Assembly: GCA_023014365.1 (NCBI GenBank)
Contig: JAEBUN010000006.1
Coordinates: 558,001-622,000 of the forward strand
Origin: Lepiota brunneoincarnata
Lineage: Eukaryota; Basidiomycota; Agaricomycetes; Agaricales; Agaricaceae
DNA length: 64,000 bases
Direction: 5' to 3'
Positions 50,127 to 62,458 of the stretch are shown piece after piece. A program made the translations under genes and the position numbers. Numbering within the stretch: the stretch's first letter is position 1; the number at the start of each line of letters is the position of its first letter. The notes below the pieces were generated by a model. It was not told the DNA's origin and ran no database searches. It saw only the letters and a program-made list of their open reading frames with translations.

Positions 50127-52275
50127 TCACTCCGCACCGATGACCATGCTTGGGAGATCGAATAGATCCCTTCGTATTGAAAAACAGAACGTGGTGGGCA
50201 CAGGTATTCCTGAGGGTTTTAGGATTACACAATGCGAGTAGACCGAACGTGTGGTGTTTTCGAATGCGTGAGAAGCGAAGCTCTCCCAGTACTCTACAAC
50301 GGATTGGTTTTCGAAGAGCTAAGACGTTTCGAGACCCGGATCAGCGAAATATGTTGGCGCTTATTACACGAACACGTAGATAGTCTGTCAGGAAAGGCTG
50401 ACATACCTCATAAATATATTTCTTCTTGCCGACCAACTCTTCCATGGGCCATTCCGTCAGCATGGAGAACTCGGGCGCTACAAGACATATTTCCCCTGTC
50501 CGACGCCAGACGACTGTTGGTGTGCCGCTGAAAGATATCAGTTTTTCGAGTTCCTTTGGGGTTAGGGATGATGTCAGCGCCAACAGACCACCATCGAATG
50601 GCACAATTCCCTCACCAACAACGACCGCTGGAAACACTTTTCCACAAATATCTCATCGTCAAGGGACAGTGGCATTTGAAGTGCAATGAGCGAAGGACGA
50701 AATATTGCCAGCGCACGGACGATCCGTAGAATATCATTCTTTTCAAATCTGTTAGAGGGCCAATGAAAGGTTTGATGGTCGTGTGACACGTAGGACGTGT
50801 TACCAGGATAAGTGGGAAAAGAGGGCAAGAAAAGGCAGAGATATTGTTAGAACCTGAGTCCCCGCAGGTACCCTTTCCGTAGTGAAGCGGCATGTCAAGG
50901 ATACGCACCGAGTAGGCAAGTGTTTCATGAGAAAGTGGTAGCCTTCGGTGTAATCGTATGGTGCCGTTACACGATCATTGATGCTCTGTAATTGAGAACC
51001 ACGCGATTGCGGTCGGACAAGGTCCGCAATACCGGAAGGCACCGATGCCACAGAGCTAGGAGAAGCATTGGAGCTTGGAGGGGATAACAGGCCAGTGGAA
51101 GTGTCCTTGGAGGTGTCCTGACTAAGCGGAGTGGCCACAGGAGACTTGGGACGCGAATCCAAGGGATAACGTGGCTGAAGGGGATGCAGCTGATTCTGGG
51201 AGCCATACTGGGGATACGTGAGATCCGACAGGTCTTCCGGCCGTTGCGTATATGGGTATGTGAGGAAATTCGTTGAGCTACTGGGAAGATAGAGAGTGAG
51301 TTCGTCTAAAGCCTAGAGAGGCGTCGAAGAATCGCCGTACGTTGACGGAAAGGAACCATTCACAGCGTCTAATCGAGGAGAGGCCGAAAAATCGATAGGA
51401 TCTGGGGGCCAGGAGGAATACGGTGGTGGGGGTGGCGGTGATGTCGCAGAATCTGACGGACTTGAATTGCCCAAAATTGCTGACAATATGGAATACTCCA
51501 GATTAGCGGCCTCTGAGCCGAAGGAAAATTTGGGGTCAAATGAAGCTCCCAATAGCGAATCTGCCTGCGCAAAGCTGTCTGCAGGGACTGCTGTGATGGT
51601 ATTAGATAAGATCATTGATGCTTTTACGTAGAAACATGAAGACGACAACGAACCTGGGGGAGCTGGTGTTGCAGGCTGGTCGGATGTCGTCGCCCTCTCG
51701 TCTGGAGGATTAGACGGAGCTTTGGTTCGTTTGAGGGCCTCTGCAGGACACACGTGATCAGCCCATGGTGCTTCCAGCATGATGGAGTAAACTATGACGG
51801 ACCCAGCTCATCATCGTCGAGTAGATATTTAGCCTTTTTGCGGTGACCCTCGGTACAACTACTTGCAATCCCGCGCTTGGTGCAGCGCTGGCACGGCCGT
51901 GCTGGAGGCGTTGGCAACTGAGCGGCTGATATATGACGACGGAGACAGAAGGAAGGAATACGCACAGTCATCACAAGTCAAATGAGCTTTTTGACAATGG
52001 AAGCAAGCGCGGTTTGCTTTCTTTTTCTTTGGTCCGTCTCGAGCCTTACGAGGCTGCTGCGCGCTGGGTTCTGTTGCAGAGTCTTCGGGGGTATCAGTGC
52101 GCTTGCGTTTCGCATGCACTGGCTCCGAGGCCCTCTTCTTTCCTACAACCTGAGATTGTGTTGAAGGACCGGCCTGTGTACTCTGCATCTGTGCAGGATT
52201 GACGTGGGTGGGGGGGGAGGAGAGGGGTACGGGGAGGGTCGCGGCCCGCGGTGCGACGGTGTAAGCAGTGGACAT
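50127..52275 (-). CDS. ERT1: ERT1/AcuK-type gluconeogenesis regulator (Zn2Cys6 + PAS)
   Basis: The Zn cluster region is the family signature: RACFHCQKAHLTCDD spliced to RPCQRCTKRGIASSC and EGHRKKAKYLLDDD. AcuK/AcuM and yeast Ert1 with this signature control gluconeogenic genes such as PEPCK and FBP1. A disordered Pro/Ser-rich middle includes a phase-2 splice (about 51283-51349) that removes an in-frame stop. The C-terminal PAS-like domain reads YDYTEGYHFLMKHLPTRFEK, ILRIVRALAIFRPSLIAL, GTPTVVWRRTGEICLVAPEF and YIYELFENQSVVEYWESFA, ending MVIGAE at 50127. The start at 52275 (MSTAYTVAPRAATLPV) gives the usual short head. It shares a 234-base divergent promoter with the methyltransferase gene. 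Confidence 0.88.
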
Positions 52276-52509
52276 GAGGGGATACAGACCGACGGTAGCC
52301 AGAATGGAAGGGGGATACAAAGTAGAACGGGCAGAGGAACGGACCGAGGATGGACTGGCAAAGAGGAACTGAGGAATTTGACAGGTTAATACTGACTGAT
52401 CCTCATCGTTTTATTCCTTCCTCCGCCGGTCCTGCCTTCTTTGGAAATATCTCCGCCTTTACCTCCATATCTGGCAGCCCGACCGGCAACTGTTGCAACT
52501 GGCTTTGCA

Positions 52510-53436
52510 ATGCATTCTCATCTGCTTGCGACACTCTCTGCTCGTTTGGGTAGGCGACAGGCCTCACTCGAGTGGAAATGGATAAACGATGCCGTTGCCT
52601 CGGACCCTTGCAAATTTTCACTCCAAGACATGGTCCGCCGGCGATGCCTCGGCGAACCTCTGCAGTATATTCTGGGTACTCTTGCCTCCACTCGCAACGT
52701 GATGTGACCCTGCCCTCATACCCCCTTCCTCCCCCTATAGGTACTCAGCCGTTTGGTCCGCTTAATCTCCTCGTGCGCCCCCCAGTACTCATACCACGTC
52801 CTGAAACCGAACACTGGGTCATGAAGCTATCAGAAACAGTTCGCCCAACCGCTCAAAATCCCCTGACGCTTTTAGACCTCGGCACAGGCTCAGGGTGTAT
52901 CCCTCTTCTTCTCTGTCACCTCTGGCCTCCAGGGAGCGTTCACGCCCACGGCGTCGACATATCTCCCCACGCCGTGCGTTTGGCCAACGATAATGCGCTT
53001 CTCTCCCGTATTCCAACGTCTTCTGATAGCGTAACGCCAAAAGACAGCAACACTTTTGGAACAATTACTTGCAAGCTTTCTTGCCCCTACATTCCCCAAC
53101 GAGGTGCGCCGAATCAAGCCGCCGATTGATATTATTACCTCGAACCCGCCATACATACCGTGGAAACAGTGCATCAACTTACCCCGCTCCGTAGCTGAGT
53201 ACGAGGATCCTGGCGCCCTGTTTGGCGGCCCATCGGGCCTTGAGTATTATGAAGCAATAGCCCGGTTTGTGGGACGTAGAGACTTACTCAGCCCCGATGC
53301 CGTCGTAGCGCTCGAGGTTGGGCACGGACAGGCCAAGGCGGTGGAGGAGTTGGTCCGGACGGTCGGCCAGGTACGCCAGGCTGAAATATGGAGGGATCCG
53401 TGGGGTGTTGAACGCACAGTGTTTGCCCGCAAGTGA
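52510..53436 (+). CDS. MTQ1: PrmC/HemK-type protein glutamine methyltransferase, mitochondrial release factor type
   Basis: N5-methylates the Gln of GGQ in release factors; yeast Mtq1 acts on the mitochondrial one. A helical N-terminus (LLATLSARLGRRQASLEWKW) is followed by RRCLGEPLQYIL spliced to GTQPFGPLNLLVRPPVLIP and RPETEHWV. The SAM-binding motif is LLDLGTGSGCIPLLL and the catalytic motif is SNPPY, at 53140-53154. One extra A in the AAAA at 53039-53042 breaks the frame; without it TPKTATLLEQLLASFLAP leads into IDIITSNPPYIPWKQ. The start is uncertain: an in-frame ATG at 52510 gives a slightly short head, and a spliced upstream exon is possible. The paralogue Mtq2 lacks this N-terminal domain, so MTQ1 is favoured. 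Confidence 0.82.
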
Positions 53437-53758
53437 TTGGAGTGAGATATTACAGCAGGGGCATCTGCGCCGGCCCCCCCCCCCCCCCCTGTATCAAGAA
53501 TAGCCTTACTTCAAAGACGTCATGTCATCCATTTGTCCTCGATCACCACCAGTCATGTTCCTGCTTCCTAGTCTCGCTCAGATACTCCTCAAGCACCTCC
53601 TTGTTTCGCCCCGCTATATACATCCCGAGAGACATGTTGCACGCTCGTGCCCACCACTCCTTGCTCGCAACCCCGAGTTTACCTGCCTACCATGGCTTGC
53701 AGTTATTAACGTGCTAATAGCCGACGTTTAATTAACTTTACCCAAGACCCTCCTTTAC
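53437..53758. other. Intergenic, between MTQ1 and the F-box gene
   Basis: A little over 300 bases on one strand path, with a homopolymer C run (below) and otherwise no feature. The stretch 53530-53730 resembles an F-box gene's 5' end but is not in a shared frame with the downstream one. Confidence 0.4.
53474..53489. repeat. Homopolymer C run of 16
   Basis: Sixteen cytosines in a row just after the MTQ1 stop. Such runs are prone to slippage and to base-calling error, so the true length is uncertain. Confidence 0.9.
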
Positions 53759-55399
53759 ATGCAGCATCGGCAATCGATCTCACTAATGCCATGCAACATG
53801 TCATCTTCTTCGGTTTGCCTACCCGAGAAAAACCCTCTTCACACTCCCAATGTTTGTCAAAGTGCCAACTGCCAGGATACAACTTATAGGGCATCGCACT
53901 CGAGCTATACGAGCGATGACCTGACTTCCAGTGCACCCACTATGAAGAGCCGTCTTTCCCCAGACCATACACCAGTCGAACTCTTACAGGAGATTTTCTT
54001 TTGGTGTTTACCCGAATTCTCTGATGATGACATAGACCCCGCCTTCTGGCACCGAGGCGCGCCCAACAATCCTAAAACGGCTCCTTTGTTGTTATGCCAC
54101 GTCTGCAAGTGGTGGCGTGATGTTGCCCTTTCCTCGCCTCTCCTCTGGACAACGGTGTCAGTCGTCGTCCGTTTGGGTGTCGCAGTTCCTGCACCACAGT
54201 TGGTCTCATTGTGGTTGTCCCGAACAGGCGCTCTTCCATTGAACCTGTCGTTGTACCAACAAAACGAATCTACCGCCAACCGCGTTGCCGCAGGCCAAAT
54301 TCTAGACATTTTCGAGCAACACACCCCTCAATGGGGTGATATTCACTTCGAACTTTTCGGTCCTCGCCACAGCCAACCGCTGACCGCTGAAGGAAAAGTT
54401 GCTCCAATGCTCCAACGATTCCGATTTCACAATCCGGACAGTTTCTTGGAGCAGGAGGAGAAAGAATTATTCAGCATTTTCAATGATGTGCCTCGACTCA
54501 GGAGCCTTCACGTCTCACGAATACCCAACCTCAACCTTCTGGGGGGCGGCTCGATCCCAATCCCCTGGAGACAGCTGGTACACCTGGCATTGGGATATGT
54601 ACCCGCAGTTGGAACAGCACTACACATCCTTGATATGTGCTCGAGTCTCGAGAGTTGTAACATGAAAATCGACTCCATGCGAGGGTCACTCTTGTACACA
54701 CCACTCTATCTTCCAAAGCTACATACTCTATCAATCAACCTCGGGTTCGACCACATTGCCTCCTTTCTGGATCAGCTTATTCTTCCAGAGCTGGTCGATC
54801 TCACGGTTTATGTGAGGGGCCCCTTGGAGCAGTATGGTTGGGCTCAGCAACAATTTGTGATGTTCCTCACCCGATCCAGCTGCCGCATCCGGCGGTTAGA
54901 GATGCATGATACCGGAATGAACAGCTCGGAGTTTATAGCATGCCTCGTGCACCCCAACTTGCAGTCACTCACCAGTCTGGTCATTGACGACACTAAGGAC
55001 TGGACCTGGAACCCATTCGTCACTCGTGCAGCCTTATATCTGCTTACCACGCCTCCCTTCCAGCACGAGAAACTCCCTAGAGCTGAATCCGAAAGCACCG
55101 AGATGACACCTCATGATAGTGCCTATATCGGCTCTGATACTTCCATTGGTGGACACATCCGGAGTACCCAGTGCTATCTTCCTCTCCTCGAGCGCCTGAC
55201 GATTCGAGGAAGCTGTTTGCTCATACCAGATGGAGTGATCGCGGACATGGTTGAGTCAAGATGGAGATACCACGGTAAAGGCATAGCACGTCTGAAGCTC
55301 GTGGATGTTGAACTACCCGCGAACCACATGGAGGATATGAGGCGGTTGAGGGAACTTCAGGGCGAGGGGTTGGAGCTCGTGTTGCCGCAGCATTACTGA
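53759..55399 (+). CDS. F-box protein, mushroom-type, with leucine-rich C-terminus
   Basis: One exon of 546 codons. An F-box lies at about residues 65-125: TPVELLQEIFFWCLPEFSDD, then APLLLCHVCKWWRDVALSSP and LLWTTVSV. Such proteins bring substrates to SCF ubiquitin ligases. The rest shows irregular leucine-rich units (FNDVPRLRSLHVSRIPNLNL, LVHLALGYVPAVGTALHILD, YLPKLHTLSINLGF), as in the very large family found in mushroom genomes. The substrate cannot be read from sequence. The first 60 residues are Ser/Thr-rich and poorly ordered; an internal ATG at 53942 would remove them and still keep the F-box. Confidence 0.85.
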   Translation: MQHRQSISLMPCNMSSSSVCLPEKNPLHTPNVCQSANCQDTTYRASHSSYTSDDLTSSAPTMKSRLSPDHTPVELLQEIFFWCLPEFSDDDIDPAFWHRGAPNNPKTAPLLLCHVCKWWRDVALSSPLLWTTVSVVVRLGVAVPAPQLVSLWLSRTGALPLNLSLYQQNESTANRVAAGQILDIFEQHTPQWGDIHFELFGPRHSQPLTAEGKVAPMLQRFRFHNPDSFLEQEEKELFSIFNDVPRLRSLHVSRIPNLNLLGGGSIPIPWRQLVHLALGYVPAVGTALHILDMCSSLESCNMKIDSMRGSLLYTPLYLPKLHTLSINLGFDHIASFLDQLILPELVDLTVYVRGPLEQYGWAQQQFVMFLTRSSCRIRRLEMHDTGMNSSEFIACLVHPNLQSLTSLVIDDTKDWTWNPFVTRAALYLLTTPPFQHEKLPRAESESTEMTPHDSAYIGSDTSIGGHIRSTQCYLPLLERLTIRGSCLLIPDGVIADMVESRWRYHGKGIARLKLVDVELPANHMEDMRRLRELQGEGLELVLPQHY

Positions 55400-56621
55400 C
55401 AACGCTGACCGCGGTGCGGCCTGGATCAGGTTTGAGTTGGGTAGACTTCGGGGGTATTTGTTACACGACGAACGCCGGCGTTCTGTTTCTTGCGATGGGT
55501 TCTCCTGATCGACGAGGTCATAGAGGAAGACTCTGCTCGAGGGGTTGAAGGACTATTATCGTGCTTAGAGGAACCCCTGGTTCTACAGCTTACTTTAGAA
55601 TGAGAGATGAAGATAGACAGCGCCTGTGTGTGCTTGTGATCATCCAGTAGCCATGACGTAGATAAGTCGATAGACTGCTGGAGTGCAGACACTCATGAAA
55701 TATATATTACGCAACCCATCGTAAGATGTGACCTCTATGCAATATGCAATTTACGTCAACAATGTGTGTGTGGCATCTTTGCGCCTTGTGCACACTTGTC
55801 TTCTCTTTTTCATGTGCGGACGCATCGGATCGAAGGAGCCATGAATAGCCTGGCCCAGGAAGAAGAAATAGAACGGAGCTTATCGAAGTGACAAGAGTGG
55901 CTGTCGCCTGGCGCCTAAATGCAGGTGCGACCAGCGAGTCCGAAAAACTACACAAGGCGCTGAGCCTAGAATCACCCTACGATGAGGTGATAGAGGTTTC
56001 ATAACGAATACGACCAATATATTCTTCTCAGCTTCGAAAAAAGCCGCTGCCAGAAATTGTGCGTTCCCTATTGGCTCTTGATACTTTCCGCCGCACTCGA
56101 CCGACCGCCGTGTGTACGCTGTCCGGATGGCACTAATCAAAATGAACACAAGCGACCACTTACATTTTTTCTTGCCAAGTTCTTATGCGTACACTCGAAT
56201 GTGTTCGGAGACCTTCTGGTGAGCCAGCGCTGGGGTTCGCGGGGAGCCATCGTTCAGTCTTCAATGTCCAGCAGTTGGTTTGATTTCGAGCACTGGTGTG
56301 ACTCTCGGTTCCTGGTCGTTTGACCGTATTTTCCGCACCATGCATTCAAAAAATTAAGTGCATAAGTACATGTTATAAAAGTGATGCCGCAACACAGTTA
56401 TGGCACGGCTACCCCGAGGCAAGGCGTCGGTTTCGGGACAAAAGGTACTGGGGTACATAATATTAGTGGTGTGTGGGCAGGACTCACGTGCAGTCGACGT
56501 TATCTCTACTTATCGTGCCCCTTCAAATATCCGTATAGGCCGCACCCTGATTAGCAACTAACCCCCACATCCTCCCTAGACTCACTAACCGGCCAGCTCA
56601 ATTATCTCTGTACCTTCCCGC
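55400..56621. other. Intergenic stretch upstream of the allantoicase fusion
   Basis: A 1.2 kb gap and one of the two largest in the window. No protein family is recognisable in any frame. The only motif noted is CACGTG at 56485-56490, about 132 bases before the next start. Short open frames on both strands lack ATG starts or family features. Confidence 0.45.
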
Positions 56622-58821
56622 ATGACTTTCAAGCCGATATCCCTTGACGAGTTCGCTGAAGTCTTCTCGGCCACCATAGGTGAGGAAAACACCTTCCTGA
56701 CTATATTGCGGTCGCGAGCTTTCTGAACTCGAATCGTGACCCCTTGTAGAACTCTCCAGTGTTGCCCTCGGTGGACGTATTGTTGCTGTTTCAGATGAAT
56801 TCTTTGCCGAAGCCTTCCATTTATTGTTAGTCGAGGTGAGCGTGATGTCCGTTCGCAGTTCGGTCGTGAAGTTCATGTCTGCTATAGCCTGCTCCGAGTA
56901 TGAAAGGCCAGTTCGGACCAAATGGTGCCCTTTACAGCGGTTGGGAAACTCGTAGACACAATCCAACCTACGACTGGTAGGGTGGATGTAGCAGTGGCCG
57001 CCGGTTACCTGCTAATCTCAGCTGCCTAGGTGTATCGTACAGCTTGGAGCTCCTGGATGTGTTGTCGGCTTCGACGTCGACACAGCAAATTTCAATGGTA
57101 GATTTTCGAACCCCAACGCATACTGTTCAGGGTTTGACCCGTGACCAGGAAACGAGGCCCCAGAGGTTTCAATCGAAGCGTTCTTTGGGCCCACGGATGG
57201 AGAGCCGACAAATAATGATCCCCGTGTGAGTCAGATTTCCTTTGTCCGACAAAGCCATTAGCTCAAGAATGTCGCAGTGGAGCGAAATTCTACCTAGAAC
57301 CCCCCTAGACCCAAGCTCCCGCCATCTCTTTTCGATCCCGCAGACTGAAAGCGCTAGCTATGTCAAACTTAACATGTACCCTGACGGTGGCATTGTGAGC
57401 CTGCAGGTTGTAAAAAATGCGCATGTCTTTCTTTGACCATGTGTCCTTTCCAGGCTAGGTTCCGTGTTTACGGCCATGTAACCCCAGTTTTCCCTACGGA
57501 TCATAGGTCATTTGATCTTGCGCATGTCTTTGCTGGAGGTCGGGTGGACCATGTGTCCGACCAGCATTTTGGGGTCGGTTCCAACCTCATCCTTCCAGGG
57601 CGTGGGAAAGACATGGGTGACGGGTGGGAGACCAAGCGTAGTAGAGTCAAGGGACATAAAGACTGGGTGGTAATCAAGTTGTACGTACAACTGTTGTTGA
57701 TGGTGCACGGGGCTAATGCCGTCATAGGGGAACACCAGGCAATCTTGAGCAAGTGGAGATTGATACTGCGCATTTCAAGGGCAACTACCCGGAGAGTTGT
57801 GAACTACATGCATTGTTTAGTGAGCGTGATATCAATTGGGAGACAGAGGGGGATGAGCAGTTAGATTGGAGTCTGATCTTACCTCGAACGAAGCTTGGTC
57901 CACACAGACAGCATTATTTCCAACTAGAGGATATCGAGGACAAGGTATTCACGCACGTGAGGGTCACGATATACCCTGATGGAGGACTCAAGCGCATTCG
58001 AATCATCGGTCGGAAAGCAAACATGTCAGCCTCATTGATGGATCATTCGGCAACAGCAGGACTCGCAGATGTCCCATGTACGCCCCATCCTACCGTCACC
58101 CAGGAACAAGCGGGCTCCCCAAAGGTGATGATCATCCCTGTACTCCCATTGACGCCGGAAGCCTTTGCACCGTTTGGCCAAGTTATCCAGGCCTATGGTG
58201 ACCATGCCGCTGTTCCCAAGGGTACACGGATTACACCTGCGAATGGTGGTACCGCAAGCAAATTCCACAAGCTCTCATTGCTCGATTCTTCGTACCCATC
58301 AGATACTGGAGCAACGGCGGGGATCTCTGTGTATCGGTGCTCGCCACTGACTGAAATCGCAGCGGATGGGACGGTTGAACTTACTACGCTTGAGCGTCAC
58401 CCGTATACGAACCAAGCGTTCATTCCGATGGGGCGCGGATCTGGCGAGGGCTTGAGCGGAACGGCAGACAGGTACTTGGTTGTGGTTGCGAAGAACGGGG
58501 AGGACGACCGCCCTGATCTCAAGACAACAAGGGCATTCATGGCGAGCACGGCGCAAGGAGTGGTTTACAATATGGCAGTATGGCGTGCGTATTTGGTTGT
58601 TTTGTGCACGTTGAGTTGAAAGTCTTACAGGCGCCAACAGACCAGCCGATGACGGTACTTGGAAAGGTGGGTAGGAGTGAAACAAATCGACGACTTGCTG
58701 ATTGGAAATATCTCAGAGCCTGGATATGGCGTGTGTGGAGACGCAGGTTGGAGATGGGAGTGGAATGGATTGCGAAATTGTCGAGGTGGACCGGAATATT
58801 ATTAGACTGAGTGGGCTGTAG
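56622..58821 (+). CDS. Allantoicase fused to ureidoglycolate lyase
   Basis: Two steps of purine-nitrogen recovery on one chain. Allantoicase (allantoate to ureidoglycolate plus urea) has two repeats: [40 protein letters not shown] and [20 protein letters not shown], then [39 protein letters not shown] and [20 protein letters not shown]. After a linker, from about 58120, comes a ureidoglycolate lyase domain ([58 protein letters not shown]) whose last exons give [15 protein letters not shown] and [14 protein letters not shown]. Every splice keeps frame with no stop between domains, so I read one fusion. Yeast has separate DAL2 and DAL3. Nitrogen control is expected from the pathway, with no GATA cluster noticed upstream. 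Confidence 0.9.
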
Positions 58822-58918
58822 ACATAGGTTACCGAATAAGGAAAGCTGTGAAATTGGTAATCCGCCAGCCGGAGTTGGAACTCAACTTGCACCACGACAC
58901 TCTTCATCTCATTCCCAA

Positions 58919-61900
58919 ATGCACGCAGAGTCTCGCAAGAGGCCACATGCGGACGACGACGACGACAGCATCGTAAACAAAAAGCGCGTCCTCGTTGCCG
59001 CCAACGGCAGCCCTCATCCCAATGGCATCAATCCTGAACAGGACGACCCCACCCTCGACAATCTTGAGGTGCAGCACGATGTCTGTTCTACTCACCCTCT
59101 ACAGCTCACCTCGCTCTCTCTCAGCTTTTTAGAAAAGAGGCCATTTTTCGTCGAATGCGATACTATTCGCGGGAGAATGAGCGGAGCCATACTCGCATAA
59201 CCGAACTCGAGCGGCGCAAAAGTACATGCGAGGCTAGCTATGCTGCCATCGTCGCGTGCTGGACTCAGGTGCCATTCCATCCCATCCTTGCCCATCCTTT
59301 TCGTCTCATGTTATAGCTGCACGGTAGCTCGTCGACACAATTCGCTTATTCGTCAGACCAGAGGATTTATCACAGGTCGATATTGATACGGAGGGTAGGC
59401 ACATTCGTCAGATCCTGGTGCATATGTTACTTAGCACTTTGCAGAGCTCTTTGATTTAGAGAGGCGCCTGGTAGGTGACTCGTCAGAAGAGCTCGTATCA
59501 GCACTTGGGGACAAGGCGAATGCAACACGGACACTTGTCACCAGTTTTGTTCGCCTCAGTGAACGGTCGCCTTCTAACTTGCTTAGCAATACCACATATC
59601 TCGACTGCCAAAAGGCAGTAACAGCGGTCGGTTTCATTGCTTGCTCTTGGTGATGTGGGAGCTGATGTTCAGCCCAGTGCGCTGCTTTCCAATCCCAAGT
59701 TTCCCTCTTGCGCTCCCAGCTTCGGGATTGTGAGAGCCAACGGGACAGATATGCTGCAGAGCTTGTTGTGGCGGAAAATCGTTATGAGCGTGCACGTAGC
59801 AAGACCGTACAAGCGATAGAAGCTCGGAAATCGGGTGCTAGGACTGAGGCCAAGAGAGAAGAGACAGAGGAGCTACAGCAAAAGCCGTCCTCTCCTTCAG
59901 TGAGTGGTTCGGTGTTCTGGTGGGAGTTCTTGACCAATTTAATCACCCCCTTTTCTCTGATGTGCCTCCAGCAATCGTCCACACCGACGCCGGCGCCTGT
60001 CAATGGCATGCATGATATTTTCGAATTAGAGGTGCTGCAGGAACAAATACAACACCGAGAGGCCAAGATTGTTGAGCTGGAGAGAGAGATTGCGCTCCTG
60101 CGTGACCAACATGCGATGCTCGAAACGGAAGTGTGTTATGATCCTGTTTGTCCACGATGGCGCTCTATACTGACGGTAGAGTTCAGCTACGGCTGAAAAC
60201 AGAGCGTGGTGGTCGCACCCTCGAAAACGAGGCATATAAGCATGTCGTACAATACGCACTCAAAGTTGAATATGAGCTTGCAGAGCGGTGCAAGCAGAAT
60301 CAGGCTCTTGAGGAGGAGGTGCGGCGTTTAACAACGGCCATGGAGAAGCATGATAATGAGCTGTTGGTATGTGACCCTACTTCTGCCCGCTCCTCTCTTC
60401 TCTGTTTCATGTTGCATTAGGCGGCTGCAAACAAACAACTGCAAGAGCTGCAGACCATGCTACAGAAGCGTGATGCGGATAATGCAAGGCTTCGCGAACA
60501 GCGAGATCAGCAAAATGCGGAGATCTTGGAGAGACGACATAAGGATGGAGTCAAATTCTCGTCGTTGGAGCAGCTTAAGCTTCTGGCCGAGAGCCGTTCA
60601 GCAAGTGTTCAGTTTACCCCCGAGCTTCGGTTCAGCGCTGATATCCCTCTGAACAGGAACGCATAAATCAGTTAGAGTTGGAAGCTAATCAATGCAAAGC
60701 TCATCTGGCTGCGCATACCGGAGAAAAACAACTTTTACTGACGTACTTGCATGGCGACGAAGGGAATAGACAGCGGTGGGAGATTCTCCAGGACCAACTC
60801 AGGTAACTTCTCTTAATGATTTGGCACTGTTGAATGTTCAATAGAAAAACAGGCAAGCAGAAATCAGAATAGTAGCTCTGGAACGGACGATATCAGACTA
60901 TGGGGAAGATGTAGAAAAGTATGCAAGGGGTCAAGTGGAATCATCACAGAGAATCTCGCAGCTGACAGGAGAACTGGAGAAATACCGGGCGTTGCTTGGT
61001 CCTGGTACATCACCAGAAGTGGCAGATTTGATGCAGTTGCTGAAGGAGAAGGAGGAAGAGCTGGAGAGGCTAAGATTGCTGGATATACAGCACGGTGAGG
61101 TGGGTTGGTCGCTCCATTGTAGCCTATGCAGGGAAGTGCTAACAATAGGCAACGTCAAGGCGGAGAAGTCGTTGTATGCGGAGTTGGATAAACTGTCGAG
61201 TGCTTGGGAGGCTCTCGACCGTCAAGTCAAGAGCAAGGTATTCGAGCTTGTTAACTTGGAAGAGCGTCTGTCAAAGAGTGCCATGGATGTAGGTATCAGT
61301 GGTTTTGACCTAGTGTCTGGTTCTGACTTTGATGTATTGCCAGAAAGCCAAAGCAGAGAACAAGTTCTATGCGGCTATGCGGGATAAGGAGGCATTGGAG
61401 ATGGAGAAAAAGAGTTTCATGAGGAATCTGGAAAAGCAGGGGAAAGCAGTGGAGAAATTGGTTGATACAGAGACAAGTTTACTTGGTCAAGTGGTGAGTC
61501 GTATATCCCCTTAGCCCTTGATCCAACTAAGCTGGCGATCGGATAGAATCTTCTAGAAAAGGAGGCTGTTACGCAGAAGAAAGTTATCGATGCTTTGAAA
61601 GAACACATTCGGCAGCTCGAACGGAATTATGCAGAATTGGTAGGGAGGGCGGATCAGGACAGGACCAAAATGGACGAGGTAAGTCCTTTCCAGTGTGGCT
61701 CGGGTTAATTGATTGACGGAATCAGATGCGGCATACATGTCAGCACCGAGAGAAGGTGCTGGAGGCCAAGAGGATAGAATTGCGAACAGTTGAGGATAGC
61801 TTAATAAGAGCGAAAAGAGAAACGGAGAGGCAGGCTGCGAAGATGAAGGAGGCCGCCGTGTTGGGTACTCCGTCGGGCACGGAGGGTTCAGATGCTGAGA

Positions 61901-62189
61901 ATCTTAAGGTTCGCATGGAAGACTCTGGTTAATAGCTTGGAAACGCTCACGACTATTTTAGGCAATACTGAAATGCTCTACATGTCGCATAAATTTCCGT
62001 TCCACAATCATTACAAAATGCATGCACAGTACGCCTATTGTTTTGGGATTCGCTCTACTTCCGTTCACCTCGGTTTTAGCGTTCTGCAAAGAGTGTGTTG
62101 AAAAACGGATAGCAACTCGACAGCGGAAATGCCCAGCATGTAATCTCGCTTTTGCACAATCGGACGTCCAGCAGTTCTGGTTCCAGTGA
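58919..62189 (+). CDS. BRE1: BRE1 E3 ubiquitin ligase for histone H2B
   Basis: RING ligase that monoubiquitinates histone H2B with Rad6, linked to transcription elongation. The head is MHAESRKRPHADDDDDSIVN with a basic KKRV patch. Most of the protein is coiled coil, in many short exons (ELEVLQEQIQHREAKIVELE, AAANKQLQELQTMLQKRDAD, AEKSLYAELDKLSSAWEALD, KAKAENKFYAAMRDKEALEM). The C-terminal C3HC4 RING, at about 61970-62140, reads KCSTCRINFRSTIITKCMH, spliced to TFCKECVEKRIATRQRKCPA and CN, and ends QSDVQQFWFQ, the classic BRE1 terminus. No frame break. It follows the allantoicase fusion by 97 bases. Confidence 0.93.
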
Positions 62190-62458
62190 CCCTTCTCCAA
62201 TCTGCATGGTCCAGTTGGATTGCGGGGTGATGTTGGGCGACTTGGTGTTTCACCTTATTATCTTTATTGTTGGTACATATATTCCTGTTCTTGGCATTAC
62301 GAGGACTTATATGTGAGAAATGTTAGTAGGCACTTTTGTTAGTATTCTTAATGTATTTCGCAGTTTCGTCGTAAAAGGTTGCCAAGACCGTTATCCAGTT
62401 TGGTTTGAGAAAATCATTAGATGAAAAGCAGTAATATAAGTAAGTATAGATATCGAAA

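Noticed and set aside
51283..51310. In-frame stop in the ERT1-like gene
   Set aside because: It lies inside an intron with good borders (GTACGG to TTCCCAG); splicing keeps the frame.
55426..55692. A basic 88-codon minus-strand open frame
   Set aside because: Starts at GTG rather than ATG, low complexity, no homology cues and no splice support.
56598..56966. A 122-codon minus-strand open frame
   Set aside because: It lies antisense to the first exons and introns of the allantoicase fusion and shows no family features.
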